A DNA stretch of 64,000 nt from Pholiota molesta (GCA_014925825.1 JACGCK010000079.1:143029-207028), one strand, 5' to 3'; counted from the first letter of the stretch, positions 10,052 through 22,442 are shown. Notes: a model not told the origin generated them from the sequence alone. Numbers and translations are program-made.

Positions 10052-10987
10052 AAGCTTTATGCCCGCCGCTACGCGTCGGAGGTTCGCGCTTCGCGCTCAC
10101 CTCCTGCTTCGCTCTGGGCAACAGCTTGCCGGGGCTGCGCCCCTGGACCCCCTTTGAGTCGGCGCCTTGCGCCTCCGTACCTAGCCCTTAAAGAATAGAA
10201 TATGCTTAGAATTGCTTCTATGATTTTACGGTTGAATCATTGTTGAATCAGGTGCAAAAAAGTTGGAAATGGTAGGAATTGAGCCAAAAGAAATTGAGCA
10301 GAGTAAACTGGGTCAAGATCTCAATAGAAACATATTTCCAGCTCTATACTGGCCCAAAGTAAAAAGAAAAGAGAAGCAAATTTTTAAAGGCATATTGATG
10401 GTGCTTTGACTTAATCTATATATTTAAAAAAATATGTGGGCCAGAGCTGCGCCCTGGCCCATTCTTCTAAGAATAATACTGAAGTGTGAAAACATGACAA
10501 CTCTCCTACTAATTTACTAATTTACCCAATTAAAACTTCCCATTACTTATATTTATTTTACTTCTGAGAGATTTGGGCCAAAGCTTGCCCTGGCCCTCTT
10601 CATAAACTTTCCATGTCTACTAATTTATGTACCCTTTTGAGAAGACTCTGAAGTACCTCAAGTCAAACAATGTTATCCAATGCTATATTTGACAATGTTC
10701 CTGCAATTTCCAGCTTAGATTCAGCTTAGACTGGGGTATTATAATGGATGATTTTAATTCAAGCTAACAGTATATAAAACACACAGGCCGGACTCAGAGG
10801 ATGTGTAAGAAAGATGTTGGGAAGACGTGCAGATTTAGCGCAGATCGAACGCGAACATTGTGCGAAGACGCGGCCATGGTGAGACGCGCGCGCCGGTGCA
10901 CAGCCACTATTACGTAACTATTACGTAACTAAGAGCCCCACCCTCTGTTCATATCTTTGACAAGCTTTATGCCCGCCGCTACGCGTC

Positions 10988-11014
10988 GGAGGTGAGCGCG
11001 AAGCGCTCACCTCC
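10988..11014. repeat. Perfect 12 bp inverted repeat in unit 2 of the dimer
   Basis: GGAGGTGAGCGC, a 3 nt loop GAA, then the exact reverse complement. The equivalent site in unit 1 (10078-10104) keeps the outer GGAGGT...ACCTCC arms but carries the inner GC block in the opposite orientation, as if the hairpin had flipped. Confidence 0.8.
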
Positions 11015-11600
11015 TGCTTTGCTCTGGGCAACAGCTTGCCGGGGCTGCGCCCCTGGACCCCCTTTGAGTTGGCGCCTTGCGCCTCCGTACATAGCCCTTC
11101 AAAATAGAATTTGCTTAAAATTGCTTCTATGGTTTTACAGTTGAATCAGGTGCCAAAAAAAGGTTGGAATTGAGTCCAAAAATTGTGCAGACTAAACCAA
11201 TTCAAGGTCTCAAAAGAATTACATTTCCAGCTCTGTACTGGCCAAAAATAAAAATAAAGAGAAGCAAGTTTTAAGAGGCATATTGATGGTGCGTTGACTT
11301 GTTCTCTATATTTTTAAAAATATGTGGGCCAGAGTAAACCCTGGCCCTCTTTATAGACTACCCATATCTACTAATTTATATACCCTGTTGAGAAGACTTT
11401 AAAGTATCTCAGATCAATCAATGTTTTATCCACTATTTTACCCAATTCAAAACCTCCCATCATATTTTGCTTTTGAGAATTTTTGGGCCAGAGCTTCACC
11501 CTGGCCCTTTTCCAAAGATTAGAACTATTCAGTAAATACTATACCTTTGATCCCACTATTTCAACTGAGCATACTTCTTCGAAAAAAGCTAATCCTTTAT

Positions 11601-11887
11601 GATGTACTACCTTTTAAAACTCAGTAGTTTTTCAAAATTTGAGTAGCTGGAATTGAGCTATAATGAGGAAAAAATTGTCAAGAGAGAACATTTAAACACT
11701 GTAAAAGCGAAGTAAATCTATTTACATGTTAAGTTTTGCTAAGATGTACTACCTTATAATACTCAGTGGTTTTTCAAAATTTGCGTAGCTGGAATTGAGC
11801 TATAACATAAGAAGAAAATAGTAAAGAGAGAACATTTAAACACTGTAAAAGTGAAGTAAATCTATTTACATGTTAAGTTTTCGCTAA
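11601..11887 (+). repeat. Tandem duplication of about 142 bp
   Basis: 11601-11742 and 11743-11887 are direct copies, each starting GATGTACTACCTT and ending AAGTTTT(C)GCTAA, with scattered substitutions and small indels. It accounts for most of the extra length of unit 2 of the dimer. Confidence 0.85.
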
Positions 11888-12124
11888 TAAAACCCCTCAA
11901 TCAGTGGTAGTAATAAGAATTCTCAAGAAATAGATTTTTTAGGAGAGAAACAGCGAGAATTGAGCGAGAATGCGGTCCAATGGATGTGCAGACAGGGGAA
12001 GCGAGCCCGCGGAAAGGGAAAGAGCGAGGAAAGTGTACAGCCACTATTACGTAAAATTATTACTTAAGCAAAAGACCGTTCTCTCTTAATATCTTTGATT
12101 GATGATTGATGATTCATATCTTTG

Positions 12125-12135
12125 ATTGTAACAAC
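12125..12135 (+). repeat. Right copy of 11 bp direct repeat (target duplication)
   Basis: ATTGTAACAAC, identical to 10041-10051, directly after the ATATCTTTG end of unit 2. Confidence 0.65.
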
Positions 12136-14602
12136 GCAGCTGACCCAGATGTTGGACCGGATCAATCCGTCATGTCCTTCTTTCCTTTCGTCAAGTTACC
12201 CTCCTTCCACAGTTACACTCTCCTTACACCTCTGCATCAGTCAGAATCTCGACTTCAACATCGTATTGTGACCGTTGCCGCCGTGATCACATTCCACCCG
12301 CCTTCATCGCCAGATTCACGTCCTTTGTGTGCAAAACGCACCTACCACTCATGCGCACGCAACCCGGCGGTGCGTCCAATCCAGCTTCGTCTTCGTCTTC
12401 GCCCGCTAATACTATTTCGTTGTGTTCTCTCCTCTCCCGCCTCACCCTCAGCTGCCAGCGCACCAATGTCATTCCAGTGTTGCTCGTCGCTGAACGTCAC
12501 ACAGTCAACGGCGTCCTTCCTCCTTCAAGTTCAAAGTTTCCGCTTTACCGGCACCCACAATCTATTCCAATGTTAGGAATCGCGAGGCCCACCCTTCTCA
12601 CTCTCATCGGCCGTGCTCCTCCCGTCGTTCGATGCATGCACGCCCGTTCCCGCGTACTCTCGCGAGCGCGCAGGCAGGCCAAATCTTGGACTTTCCGCGC
12701 GCCCTCCGTTCTCGCCTCGAGTTCAAACACCAGCTCGTTCCAATCGCCCCACACCTGCTGCTATCCTGCATATCCAGATATACTGGACCCCTTGGACCGC
12801 CCGAGATCCTGTGAATGCGGTTCTCGAGTCTCGACCACGCGCTTCCTTCTCATTCGGATCACTGTCTTTACACGATGCGATGCACCACGGCGTATCCGCA
12901 CCTCGCTCACTTAGATGGCCGACCTGCTCTAGGATGCGCGGGCTGGCAGGGCTTGGATAAGGCGTCGAGCGCGCTGTGCGGACTGGCTGAGCACACGATG
13001 GCAGGAGCCAAGGATGATGATTCGGTCTGCGTGACTGCGAGTGTCTACATACGGACCAGAGCCCACTACTACAACGTTGAGGCTGACGCCTCTGGTTGTA
13101 TACCATGCAGATCTGTCTATTCTATTATCCAACCTACATGTCGCAGGGCCTTGCTTGCACCGGCCCCATTCGTGCCCTCCACTTGCGCTGACTCGATTTC
13201 TATGCTCATGGCGGAGACGCTGGCCTCGATCTTCTTAGCTCCTTCGATCAATCTGAACACCTGCGATGATGTTGTTTTTCAGTACGACTAGCACGACCAT
13301 TGACTCTTTATAGCGTATACTCTTCGCCTTGCCCTCTCTGGGATGGGGACGCTGATTCGATTTGGGCCCAGTGCATGAAGAGGCCGCCCAGGGTGTCGCG
13401 GCTGTGCCACTGTCTCTCCCATATACGCCGTGACGCTCGTTTCGTGCTACTTGGTACCGGTATGTCGTGCGTGGTCGCTATGTTACTCTCGCAATCGCCG
13501 CACGAGTCGGTCTGGTGCTGCTTCCTTTGTCTATACCACTATACTGGTCTTGGGTCCACAAATGGCTACACGTGGGCGATGGAGGCTACTTCATGCACTG
13601 TTAATGTCTTGATGAGTTACTGCTATCAGCGACGTTGTCGACTCAAGTCTCATTGCGGTCTAACGAATAAAGCGTAGCTGTCTCTGCCTCTGCCAATAGT
13701 TTACGCGTGCAGCCCTACATTTTCTGGCTGTGGGTATGTCTGGAGATTGGCGATGAACTCCAGATCGACTTACGACAATGCTCCAGCGAGTCTATGTGGT
13801 GTGCTTTAGATGGTTTCATGTAATCAGGCGCGTTGTCAGATTAAAGCTCGCATATATGCCAGGATTTATAATTCGCCTGTGCTTGGCGCTAGACCAACCC
13901 GATTTTCCCTTTCCTGTGTACGGTTACCTGTATGATTCTCGCACTCTGGCTCTGCTTGCTGTAAACCCATTCATTACGGAATGGTTATATCGATTGAATA
14001 AGCTCATGCAAACTCAATCGCGTCAAGGAAAGTATCACGCACTGGAGGGAGCGCATCGTCAGTCAAATATGCGATATATCTCTGTAATCAAAGTGCATTT
14101 CTAGCATCCAAGTGCCAAGTACCACTTTAGCCTCACGATTACGCGCCCTTCATATCTATCCACATCATCGAGAAGGCTTGAGTCTTCTTTCCCATAATCT
14201 CTCCCCTCTGAAAATGGCAGAACGGCAGAGGCGGTGTAATTTTGGTCCTGGATGCAGTGTGTAGTTCCACCTGCTGAAAAGTTGAATGCTGTGGGCACCG
14301 AGCACCGGGCGCGGTGAAGGTGTGTAAAGCCATAACAATGCCTCGGTGATTGCATACTAGCGAGCATACATTGCCTCTCATGGCAGTGCGGTTCTATTGC
14401 TAATCAATATTGTATTATAACATAACACTTGAGCAGTTTACATAATTTGCACTCGTATACTCGCGTGCGAGGCCGTGTAGATTAGCGCCCATACTGGGAA
14501 GCTGTGTAATGGCATATGTATATAGCGTTAATTTCGAAATCAAATGCGCAGATTTCGCGCCCAACTCTCCTCCATTCACGCCACCCCCAGCGAATATCGA
14601 AT
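12136..14602. other. Long stretch without a supported gene
   Basis: Open frames up to about 195 codons occur on both strands, but they overlap each other, have no recognisable domain and low-complexity Ser/Arg/Pro composition typical of chance frames in GC-rich DNA. Upstream sequence of NACHT gene A (TATA-like GTATATAGC near 14518) lies at the right edge. Confidence 0.4.
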
Positions 14603-17600
14603 ATGACGTCCCAAGGAAACCAGAATTTTTTCGCCGACGCCAGAAACGTCGTCATTTCAGGTGGGATGTTCACCAACGTAAAATCGTCTAGTTCCACGCG
14701 AGATGTCAACGGTGAACAACTTGTTCGACATACAAATATTTCAGCTCATGTGATATTATTCACGATAGCCTTTCAACTTCTCCTGCAGAACATATCTGAA
14801 GGCGCTGTGTACAATGCTGCTGAGCGAGGCGATCCGCCTAGATGCCATCCCCAGACTCGTATGGCGATCCGTGCTGAAATCATGGAATGGGTCACAGCGC
14901 CGCGTGGGATGCGCAAACTGATCCTCTGGATGTATGGCCCAGCTGGCTCTGGCAAGACCGCGATCGCGCAAAGCATGGCGGAGGAGTGCGCACGACGCGG
15001 CCTCCTCGCTGCCTCGTTCTTTTTTTGGCGAACGGCCGCCGGGCGGAACGATGCCTCCCGCTTCGTTGCTACGATCGCATACCAACTCTCCCGATATATT
15101 CCTCAGATGGAGGAACACCTTTTGACAGCGATTGAGCGCGATCCGACAATCTTTCACCTGTCACTTTCGACTCAGATGCGCGTGCTTGTTATTGACCCTC
15201 TGAAGCTTGCAGTACCATCCTTGTCTACGGCCATGTTTGCGATCGTGGATGGAGTCGACGAATGTGGACCCGATGGACGATCCCAGTCCGAACTCTTGCA
15301 TCTGCTGGCGTCCCTCGCCTCCGAATTTCAGCATCTCCCCCTCATTTTTCTTATCTCCAGCCGTCCAGAATATGAAATCCGTGAAGTGTTCAATGGAAAT
15401 CTCTTGAACACCCTGACAAAGGTTGTGGTACTCGATAACAGCTACAAGCCTGATGAAGACATCAAGCGGTATTTCAAGTCCACATTTCGCAAAATATGCA
15501 AAGAGCATCGCCGACTGGGCCGCCATCTTCCTTTGCCATGGCCAACTGCAGGGGATGTCGATTCCCTCATATCCAAAGCATCTGGACAGTTTATCTTCGC
15601 TGCAACAGTCATGAGGTTTATCGATTCTCCTCGGCACAACCCTGCAGACCGGATGAACATTATCCTGCGGCTGTCAACTGGGGGAAACGAAACACCATTC
15701 GCCCTACTCGATGAGCTATATCACTTCGTTCTGCATTCCGTCGCTGATGTCGAAAAGGTTTTGGATATCTTGGCGTTAATTTTTCTGGACTACGAGAGCA
15801 TCGGCAACCTGAATGAGGCTGAGGAGCTGCTAGGCATTGAATTCCGAAGCACATTGATTGATATGCATTCCCTTTTGCACATTCCACCATCTTCCGATGC
15901 TGGTTTGCCGAGAGTGCCGACAGTCTATCATGCCTCACTGGAGGATTTCCTGATGGATCGATCACGATCGCGTCAGTACTATATTGGCGAAAGTGAAGGA
16001 TATCTTCGCCTTAGTCGGTACTGCTTGAAGGCCATGAAAAGGTTTTCACATTTTGAATACCTCATGCTGCAAGATGTGGTATTGTATTTTGGCCTTTATG
16101 CCAAACAATCATCTGCGAATGACAATTTAGCGAATGATTTTGCAGAGTTTGATCTGAGGGCAATATTGGAAGGAATTTCTGACTTCAAAACCGATCTATA
16201 TGACACAAATTGGCAGGGTTTTTTTGATGGTGCAAATAATCTGGTCAGTATTAACAATTTTGAATAATGCAAAGCACTGATATCCAGGCAGGTAGGATCA
16301 GATCGGCTTGATATTGTTCTCCGACTGCAGAACGACTTTGACATGTTCTTGCTCGATCGCATTGCACAATACCCTCCATTGTTCCGGACCCACTTTCCTG
16401 CTCTACTTTCTCTTCTTGATTGTGGTGGTGGTGGCTATGGTGACTTATTCCGCATATTACTTTTGGGTGCAAATAACTCGGCAGAGGAGCACATCGAGTT
16501 CCTCAATCTTGATATGAGGCTGCTGAACATCTTCGAGGCTAGCTCTCTAAATAACTATGAGACATGGAAGACATTGTTCCAAGATAAATCCAGGGCCGGA
16601 GAATGCTTCGTAGATGGCAAGAGCTATGCGGCACTGGGCAAGGCAATAGTCAGTGCCATCTATTCTGAGTATGCTGCCTTCATATACCGCATCATTGGGA
16701 GTTGATTAATTCTGTTTTCAGGCCAGGAGAAAGGAACCGTCAATTTAGGGTTGAAAAAAATGCAGACAAGCTATACGTGGAAGATGTATGCTATCCACAA
16801 ATACGAATACACTTCCGTCATACGTACAACATGTTTCATGTCATGGGCGGTGTATTCGAAAGGGCTTCGATAAACTGGGAGTTGGCCAATTTTCTGCGCG
16901 AGCGCGCCGTTCAGTACAGAGATGACGAGGAACCCATCCCAGGAAGGAGTTTCATTGCGCAAGCGAGCATAAGATATATCCAAGTAGGTGCCTCTGAAAT
17001 TCTTAAAATTCGATGGCTCTGACGAATATCTCGATTGGCATCTCTTTAGCGGTGTGGGCTCCCATTTCTGGAACATTCGCACCAGCCAGATATGAACCAA
17101 TGCGCGATTTGCGACCTCTGCGATGACGCTGTTGTCGTGGAGGATATTCCAGATATTCCAATGGAGCCGACGCCACCTCCACCGTCAATAGAGGATATCG
17201 AAGACTCATCCTCAGACTCCGAATCCAAGGCGCACAACACTAGCGACGCTCTTTCCATTGGGCGAGAGGAGGTTGTTACTCCGATTCCCTTTGCATCCCA
17301 TCTTCCTCCAATATCAGAATGGTACGAATCCACCGCCACTACATCTACACGGCCATCCACGTCCTATGCTCCATCTTGTTTAGAATTCGATGTACAGAAT
17401 TCGGTAACCATTCCTTCTGTTCAACACGAGGCATCGACTACCCGGGTCTCCTCTTCATCGACACCTCTTCCCTCAATATCGGAATGGTATCGACGCATCG
17501 ACACCTTGTCTGCGCCGCAATCGAAGCGAAAACGCGCAGATGCCTTGGCAGGTCCGACTGCAACCTATCTATTTGAAGGATTCGAAGCAGACAAGCGACG

Positions 17601-17610
17601 AAAGGCCTGA
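14603..17610 (+). CDS. NACHT NTPase (NLR-like) gene A
   Basis: Predicted exons 14603-14711, 14769-16243, 16292-16668, 16722-16983 and 17086-17610, giving 915 residues in frame throughout. Exon 1 encodes the Gly-rich motif ARNVVISGGMFTNV. Exon 2 holds the NACHT ATPase: Walker A GPAGSGKT at about 93-100 and Walker B FAIVDGVDE near 200, then a helical region. Exons 3-4 encode a domain conserved between the cluster members (DIVLRLQN...FRILLLG...SRAGE.FVDG). Exon 5 is a disordered tail with a Cys cluster (CAICDLC), two copies of a PxISEWY motif and basic KRKR and KRRK patches that could be nuclear signals. The family is the STAND/NLR type linked to fungal self/non-self and death signalling; ligand and partner are unknown. 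The first intron (57 nt) has a weak GTGAAC donor and its length is a multiple of three, so retention would add 19 residues without breaking the frame. Confidence 0.8.
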
Positions 17611-19932
17611 GGGCAAGTATCGTCGGGGGGGAGGTAGATTGTTTATATTAGTGAAGCGAGTGCGACTATTTTGTATGCGAATACTTTTCTACACAATGAT
17701 GTGAAAACGGCTCGAAGTGTTGTGACGTCTCAACAAGCTAGGATACTCGGCAAATTTTACCGCATCCACAAGATAAAGGCCAGACTCGCCGACTGTGACG
17801 TCCCCACATTCGGGGAACTTTCCGCTTCGGTAAAAGGGGGATTGTTGTAGAAGAAGGAAGACACTGATACGCCCGTCTGAGTTACCCCCAGGAGAACATC
17901 TAACAAGCAAAGCGCGAGAGAATGATAGGAAGGAGTTGTCAAAGAGCGCAGTGTTATGGCGGAGGAAGGTCAAAGCGGGCCTACCAAATGCCGTAACCGC
18001 TTCGATCTCTCTCTTCAAGCGTACAATAACAAGCACCATTCGAGTTTTGGATAGATAGAACAGCGCCCATGCTAGTGCAATGTAATCATCGTCATAATAA
18101 AAGCAAGAAGAAAAAACGAAAGAAACACACCCCATTGTCCAGATACACCATACACCTGCGATGCCATACGCCCACGTCCTCCTTCCAAGAATCCTGAGCT
18201 TCCCGCATCTTCCAAGGCCGGTGATTCCTTGAGCTGCACGCTCATTCCGAGGCCGGGTCGGCTTCATAGGCTCACAGCGAAGGAGCCACAATTGGGTGTG
18301 ACGTGTCAGAAAATGCGATCGCGGCCAGGGCATGAGGTATGTGCATGAGGCTCGATGGGCGATGGGCGACGTTCGAGTCAGCGGCCTCGCATCCAAACTC
18401 CACTCCATCTCCGCCCTGTTACCGTATCCTCCGCCGCGTTATGTAAATGTCTGTGTCCAGAGTGCAGTAGGAGGGAACGCTGGCGCCGGAGGCCAAAAGT
18501 AATGCTGGGCCATTGAAGGTGCGAAGCCCAGGAGGCAGACCTGGGTCGAACTACCAGATGTAAAGCAGAGCAGATCGTGCCGTGTAGTGTCTGCGCATAC
18601 ATGTTAATCCATAGAGCTGGAACGAGTTGTGCAGGAGAAGGCTGGAGAAGGGATAGAAAGAGGATGGCCGCCGTAGCCGCCAAGAGTCGCCACATCGCTG
18701 CATGAATTCGGACCGCATCGCACCGATGGCGGTCCGAACTGTCCCACACCTGCTTCGTCCTCACCTGCCACTGCTCTTTTCACGATTCCCGACATTCTCT
18801 TCATCTCCCCCACCGCCTTCGGGGCATTCTCTTCTCATTTTCGCTACTCGTTTAAGAACGTTCAGTGCTCAGCGCTCCGCGCCGACGCCAGCCTTCAATT
18901 TCAAAATGAACGTTGAACGGTTGAACGTTGGGCGCTCAATGTCAACTTCCACCTTCAACCCCCGGAATGCCAGCGTAACGAGAGACAAGACGGTCAGGCA
19001 CGTGTGCATGCCCACCAGAGCACTCGGAGGAGATTATGCGCTGGACAGGAACGGGTGCCAATTGCATGGCTCTGGTGAGCTGCTGTCATTATTTCGTCAT
19101 TTTACTGCTTCCTGAAAGCCTCACTAGTCGCTCTTCGAGGCATGTTTACTCTACCGTCCCTTGAGCTTCGTGAGCTTGACATCCTGCCGACATCCTTGCC
19201 AGTTTACAACAATTCTTGTGTCACGGCGCCTATTACGCGTGTTTGGCGCGTGCAACGACTCCCGATCTTCATCCCCGCCTGTCAACTCTCCCTTTGACAT
19301 TCCCCCACCCTGCTCATGGACAATTGCCATTTCCTTGCACTGCTTGTCTCTGAGATCTGAATGTCGAACGTCCATCCTCAATGATACTGGTTCGTTTCTC
19401 ATATTTCCTCCTCTCAAAAACCTACTCTAACGCTAGGAATCACGATAGGATGCTTTGCAGCATGTAAGCACGTATGGCACGTCACGACGAGCGGAGGACG
19501 CCTACCTGGTCGCATTGTGAGCGCACGGCTCTCGAATTCGTCCCAGACCCAGCCGTTGAATCGCACCTTACCGGCGCGCGGCACGCGGCGTAGCCGCTGA
19601 TTACTTGCAGAGTACTCTATGCACGTTCTCGACTAGCTTGAGTACAAGAACCTGAAGGGGATGAAGTCTATGGAAGTCGTCGATGTGGGCGCCGGCGCGG
19701 TGCAGCGAGCGGCGAGCACGGTGGAGGTTGTACAGCTGGTGATCTGACTGGCTGCATCTGTGACCGTAATGTTCGAAATTTCGACGTTGTTCAAAGGTGC
19801 GAGGTCGACAGTCATCTTCATTTTGCTGCCGTCCAACTTGGACGCCCTGAACACTAAAATAGGTTGATAGAAGAACTTTTCAACGGCCGATTTTCCAGTG
19901 AATTCTCCAACTTCTCTCATGCAGTGTCGAAC
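17611..19932. other. Stretch without a supported gene
   Basis: Contains minus-strand frames at 17689-18408 (239 codons) and 19633-19920 (95 codons) that show no recognisable motif and have no matching exon partners. Part of it (about 19390-19500) is a dispersed repeat with an inverted copy near 39.1-39.3 kb. Confidence 0.4.
19390..19500 (+). repeat. Dispersed repeat, copy 1
   Basis: The reverse complement of this segment aligns with 39120-39240 around the shared core ATTCCTAGCGTTAG, with roughly three quarters of bases matching by eye over about 100 bp. The nature of the repeat is unknown. Confidence 0.45.
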
Positions 19933-20053
19933 ATGGCATCAGCACGCAACCAACATATACATATCTTTTCTGGCGCACGAAATACAATCATACACGGCGG
20001 AACATTCACAAACGTGGCTGGCAATATGACTATCAACACGATGGAGCGTTACG
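19933..20053 (+). pseudogene. Orphan first exon of a NACHT/NLR gene
   Basis: A 121 nt exon from an ATG to a canonical donor (TACG|GTAACC), in phase 1 exactly like the first exons of NACHT genes A, B, D and E. It encodes the family motif GARNTIIHGGTFTNVAGN. No NACHT exon follows on the plus strand: the next sequence is the 3' end of gene B on the opposite strand, which starts only about 10 bp further on. It is therefore a fragment left by rearrangement or, if read through, a short stand-alone motif protein (frame open to 20262). A stand-alone motif peptide would be of interest in amyloid-type signalling, but there is no sign it is expressed. Confidence 0.6.
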
Positions 20054-20085
20054 GTAACCCGGCCAATCTACGCTTACTTCCGCAA

Positions 20086-22442
20086 CTATTCGCCGGCCTT
20101 CTGTGGGTTCCACATATTATTTGTCCTGAACACGCGCTCGCGCAGAAAATTGTCCAAGTCCCAGTCTGTCGAAGCATTCTTGAGGGCGGCGCCCATGATC
20201 GCAAACTCTTTGTTACGTATGTATATTTGTGTTGTTGGATAGCGTCCATCTTCCACATATAGATTGGTTGAATACCTGGTTATATCATTTACAAACCTAA
20301 TTGTGTGGCTCCTTTCTCCGGACCTGAGAAATAGAATCAGTCAGCTCTCAATGGTGCGGTATAGTGTATAAAAACAGCATACTTGGAATAGATGACACCG
20401 ATTATTGCTTTGGCCAGCGCCGCATAGCTCTCGCCATCTACAAAGTAGTCTCCGGCCCTGGATTTATCTAGAAACAACGACTCGTATATCATATACGCCG
20501 ATTCCTTGATTTCATTGAAAGCCTCGAAGACGTTCAACAGCCTCTTATCAAGATTGAGGAACTCGGTGTACTCCTCTGCCGAATTACTTGTACCCAGAAG
20601 TAATATGCGGAATATGTCACCAGGAAAATCGTACCGAAGAAGACACAGTAGAACAGGAATGTGGCTCCGGAGCGATGGAGGGTATTGTGAGATACGTTCG
20701 AGCAAGAACATGTCGAAGTCGTTCTGCAATCGGAGAACAATGTCAAGCCGATCCAATCCTACCTGCCTATATATCAGTTTTTTTTTGCATTAATTAAGAT
20801 TGTTAGGACTAACCAGTTTCTTCGCACCATCAAAAAACCGCTGCCAATCTATGTTATATAGATCGTTTTTTAAGTCGGAAATTCCTTCCAATACTGCCCT
20901 CAGATCAAATTGTGCAAGATTGTGTGCTGAATCTTCACTTGCAGGTGATTGTTCTGCGTGATAGCTGAAATGCCCTACCACATTCATGAGGTGTTGAATA
21001 TGCGGAAATCCTCCGATGGTCGTCAAACAGCGCCGACTAATGCGAAGATGTCCCTCACTTCTGCCAATGTAGTACTGATGCGATCGTGATTGGTCCATCA
21101 GGAAGTCCTCAAGTGAGGCATGATGGACTGTCGGCAAATTAGCAAAGATGTCGGAGGGTGGTGGAACGCAAACAAGGGAATGCATATCGACCAATGCGCT
21201 TCGAAATTCAATGCCTAGTATCTCCTCAGCCGTATCCAGATGGTGCGAATATTTGCGGTGCAGAAAGAGGAATGTTAAAATATCCAAAACCTTTTCAATA
21301 TCAGCAATGGTATCCAGAATGGAGCGATATAATGCATCGAGTAGCGTAAATGGTGTTTCATTTCCGCTAGTTGACAGCCGCAGGACAATGTTCATCCGGT
21401 CTACAGGGTTGTACCGAGGAGAATCGATAAATTTCGTTACTGTGGCGGCGAAGATAAACTGCCCAGATGCTTTGGATACAAGGGAATGGACATCGCCTGC
21501 AGCTGGCCATGGCCAAGGGAGACGGCGGCCTAGTCGGCAATGCTCCTTGGAAATTTTGCGAAATGTGGAATCGAAATACCGTTTAATATCTTCATCTGGC
21601 TTGTAGTTGTTGTCGAGTACCAGGACTTTCTTAAGAGGGTTCAACAGGTTCTGATTAAATGCTTCGCGAATCTCGTATTCCGGACGACTGGCGATAAGAA
21701 AAATAATGGGGAGATGCTGAAGTTCGGAGGCGAGGGACGCCAGCAGATGCAAGAGTTCGGACTGGGATCGTCCATTGGGTCCACATTCGTCGACTCCATC
21801 CACGATCGCGAACATGGCCGTAGACAAGGATGGTGCTGCAAGCTTAAGAGGGTCAATTACAAGCACGCGCATTTGAGTCGAAAGTGACAGGTGAAAGATT
21901 GTCGGATCGCGCTCAATCGCTGTCAAAAGGTGTTCTTCCATCTGAGGAATATAACGGGAGAGTTGGTATGCTATTGTTGCAATGAACCGGGAGGCGTCGT
22001 TCCGCCCAGAGGCCGTACGCCAGAAAAAGAACGAGGCAGCGAGGATCTTGCGTTCTGCGCATTCCTCTGCAATGCTTTGCGCGATGGCAGTCTTTCCAGA
22101 GCCAGCCGGGCCATACATCCAGAGGATCAGTTTGCGCATCCCACGGGGCGCTGTGACCCATTCCATGATTTCAGCACGGATCGCCTCACGAGTGTGCGGA
22201 TGGCATCTAGGCGGATCGCCACGCTCAGCACCGTTGTAGACGGCGCCCATGGATATATTCCCGAGAAGAAGTTTGAAGCCTGCAGCGGAGATGATGTGTG
22301 AGCGCTAGCCATGTTATTCGTCAATCAAGAGAAGTTTACCCTCGCGCGTGGAATTGGAGGCCTGTATGTTAATAAATGTTCCACCGGAGATGGCGACGTT
22401 CCTAGCGTTGGCGAAGAACTGCTGGCTTCCATGGGATGGCAT
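20086..22442 (-). CDS. NACHT NTPase (NLR-like) gene B, shortened C-terminus
   Basis: Predicted exons (minus) 22442-22340, 22279-20814, 20762-20383 and 20323-20086, giving 728 residues in frame. Exon 1 encodes ARNVAISGGTFINI. Exon 2 has Walker A GPAGSGKT and Walker B FAIVDGVDECG and is very close to gene A. In exon 4 the conserved ANFLRERxVQYRD block is lost: after NFLRERV a short indel relative to gene A shifts the frame, and the protein ends 14 residues later at TAG (20086-20088). Similarity to gene A continues at DNA level to about 20065, in the wrong frame, and stops where the orphan exon of the opposite strand begins. The tail exon with the Cys cluster is absent. The ATPase core is intact, so the product may still act as a sensor lacking its tail, or be on the way to becoming a pseudogene. 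Confidence 0.75.

Larger units (their letters stand above)
10051..12124 (+). mobile_element. Non-coding tandem dimer of a retroposon-like element
   Basis: Two related units lie head to tail: unit 1 about 10051-10960 and unit 2 about 10961-12124. Each begins CAAGCTTTATGCCCGCCGCT, followed by GC-rich hairpins, a shared middle part with GGGCCAGA...CTGGCCC hairpins (10438-10460, 10575-10596, about 11326-11348, 11484-11507), and a closing segment containing CAGCCACTATTACGTAA and ending in ATATCTTTG. The dimer ends in a short simple repeat (GATTGATGATTGATGATT), like the tail of a SINE, and is bounded by an 11 bp direct repeat. There is no ORF. A duplication of that length points to LINE-type target-primed insertion. 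I could not find a convincing tRNA-like A or B box, so the origin of the head is open. Confidence 0.6.

Noticed and set aside
10898..12060. Helitron ends (TACGTAA-rich segments)
   Set aside because: No Rep/helicase gene, no CTRR end with a hairpin at the border, and an 11 bp direct repeat that Helitrons do not make.
12106..13677. Several overlapping plus and minus frames of 100-195 codons
   Set aside because: Mutually overlapping, low-complexity, no domains or joinable splice sites.
17689..18408. 239-codon minus frame
   Set aside because: No family recognised, no ATG context or intron support, and composition like neighbouring non-coding DNA.
19633..19920. 95-codon minus frame with ITVTDAASQITSC-like text
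   Set aside because: Looks protein-like but has no partner exon and no family I can name, so not called as a gene.
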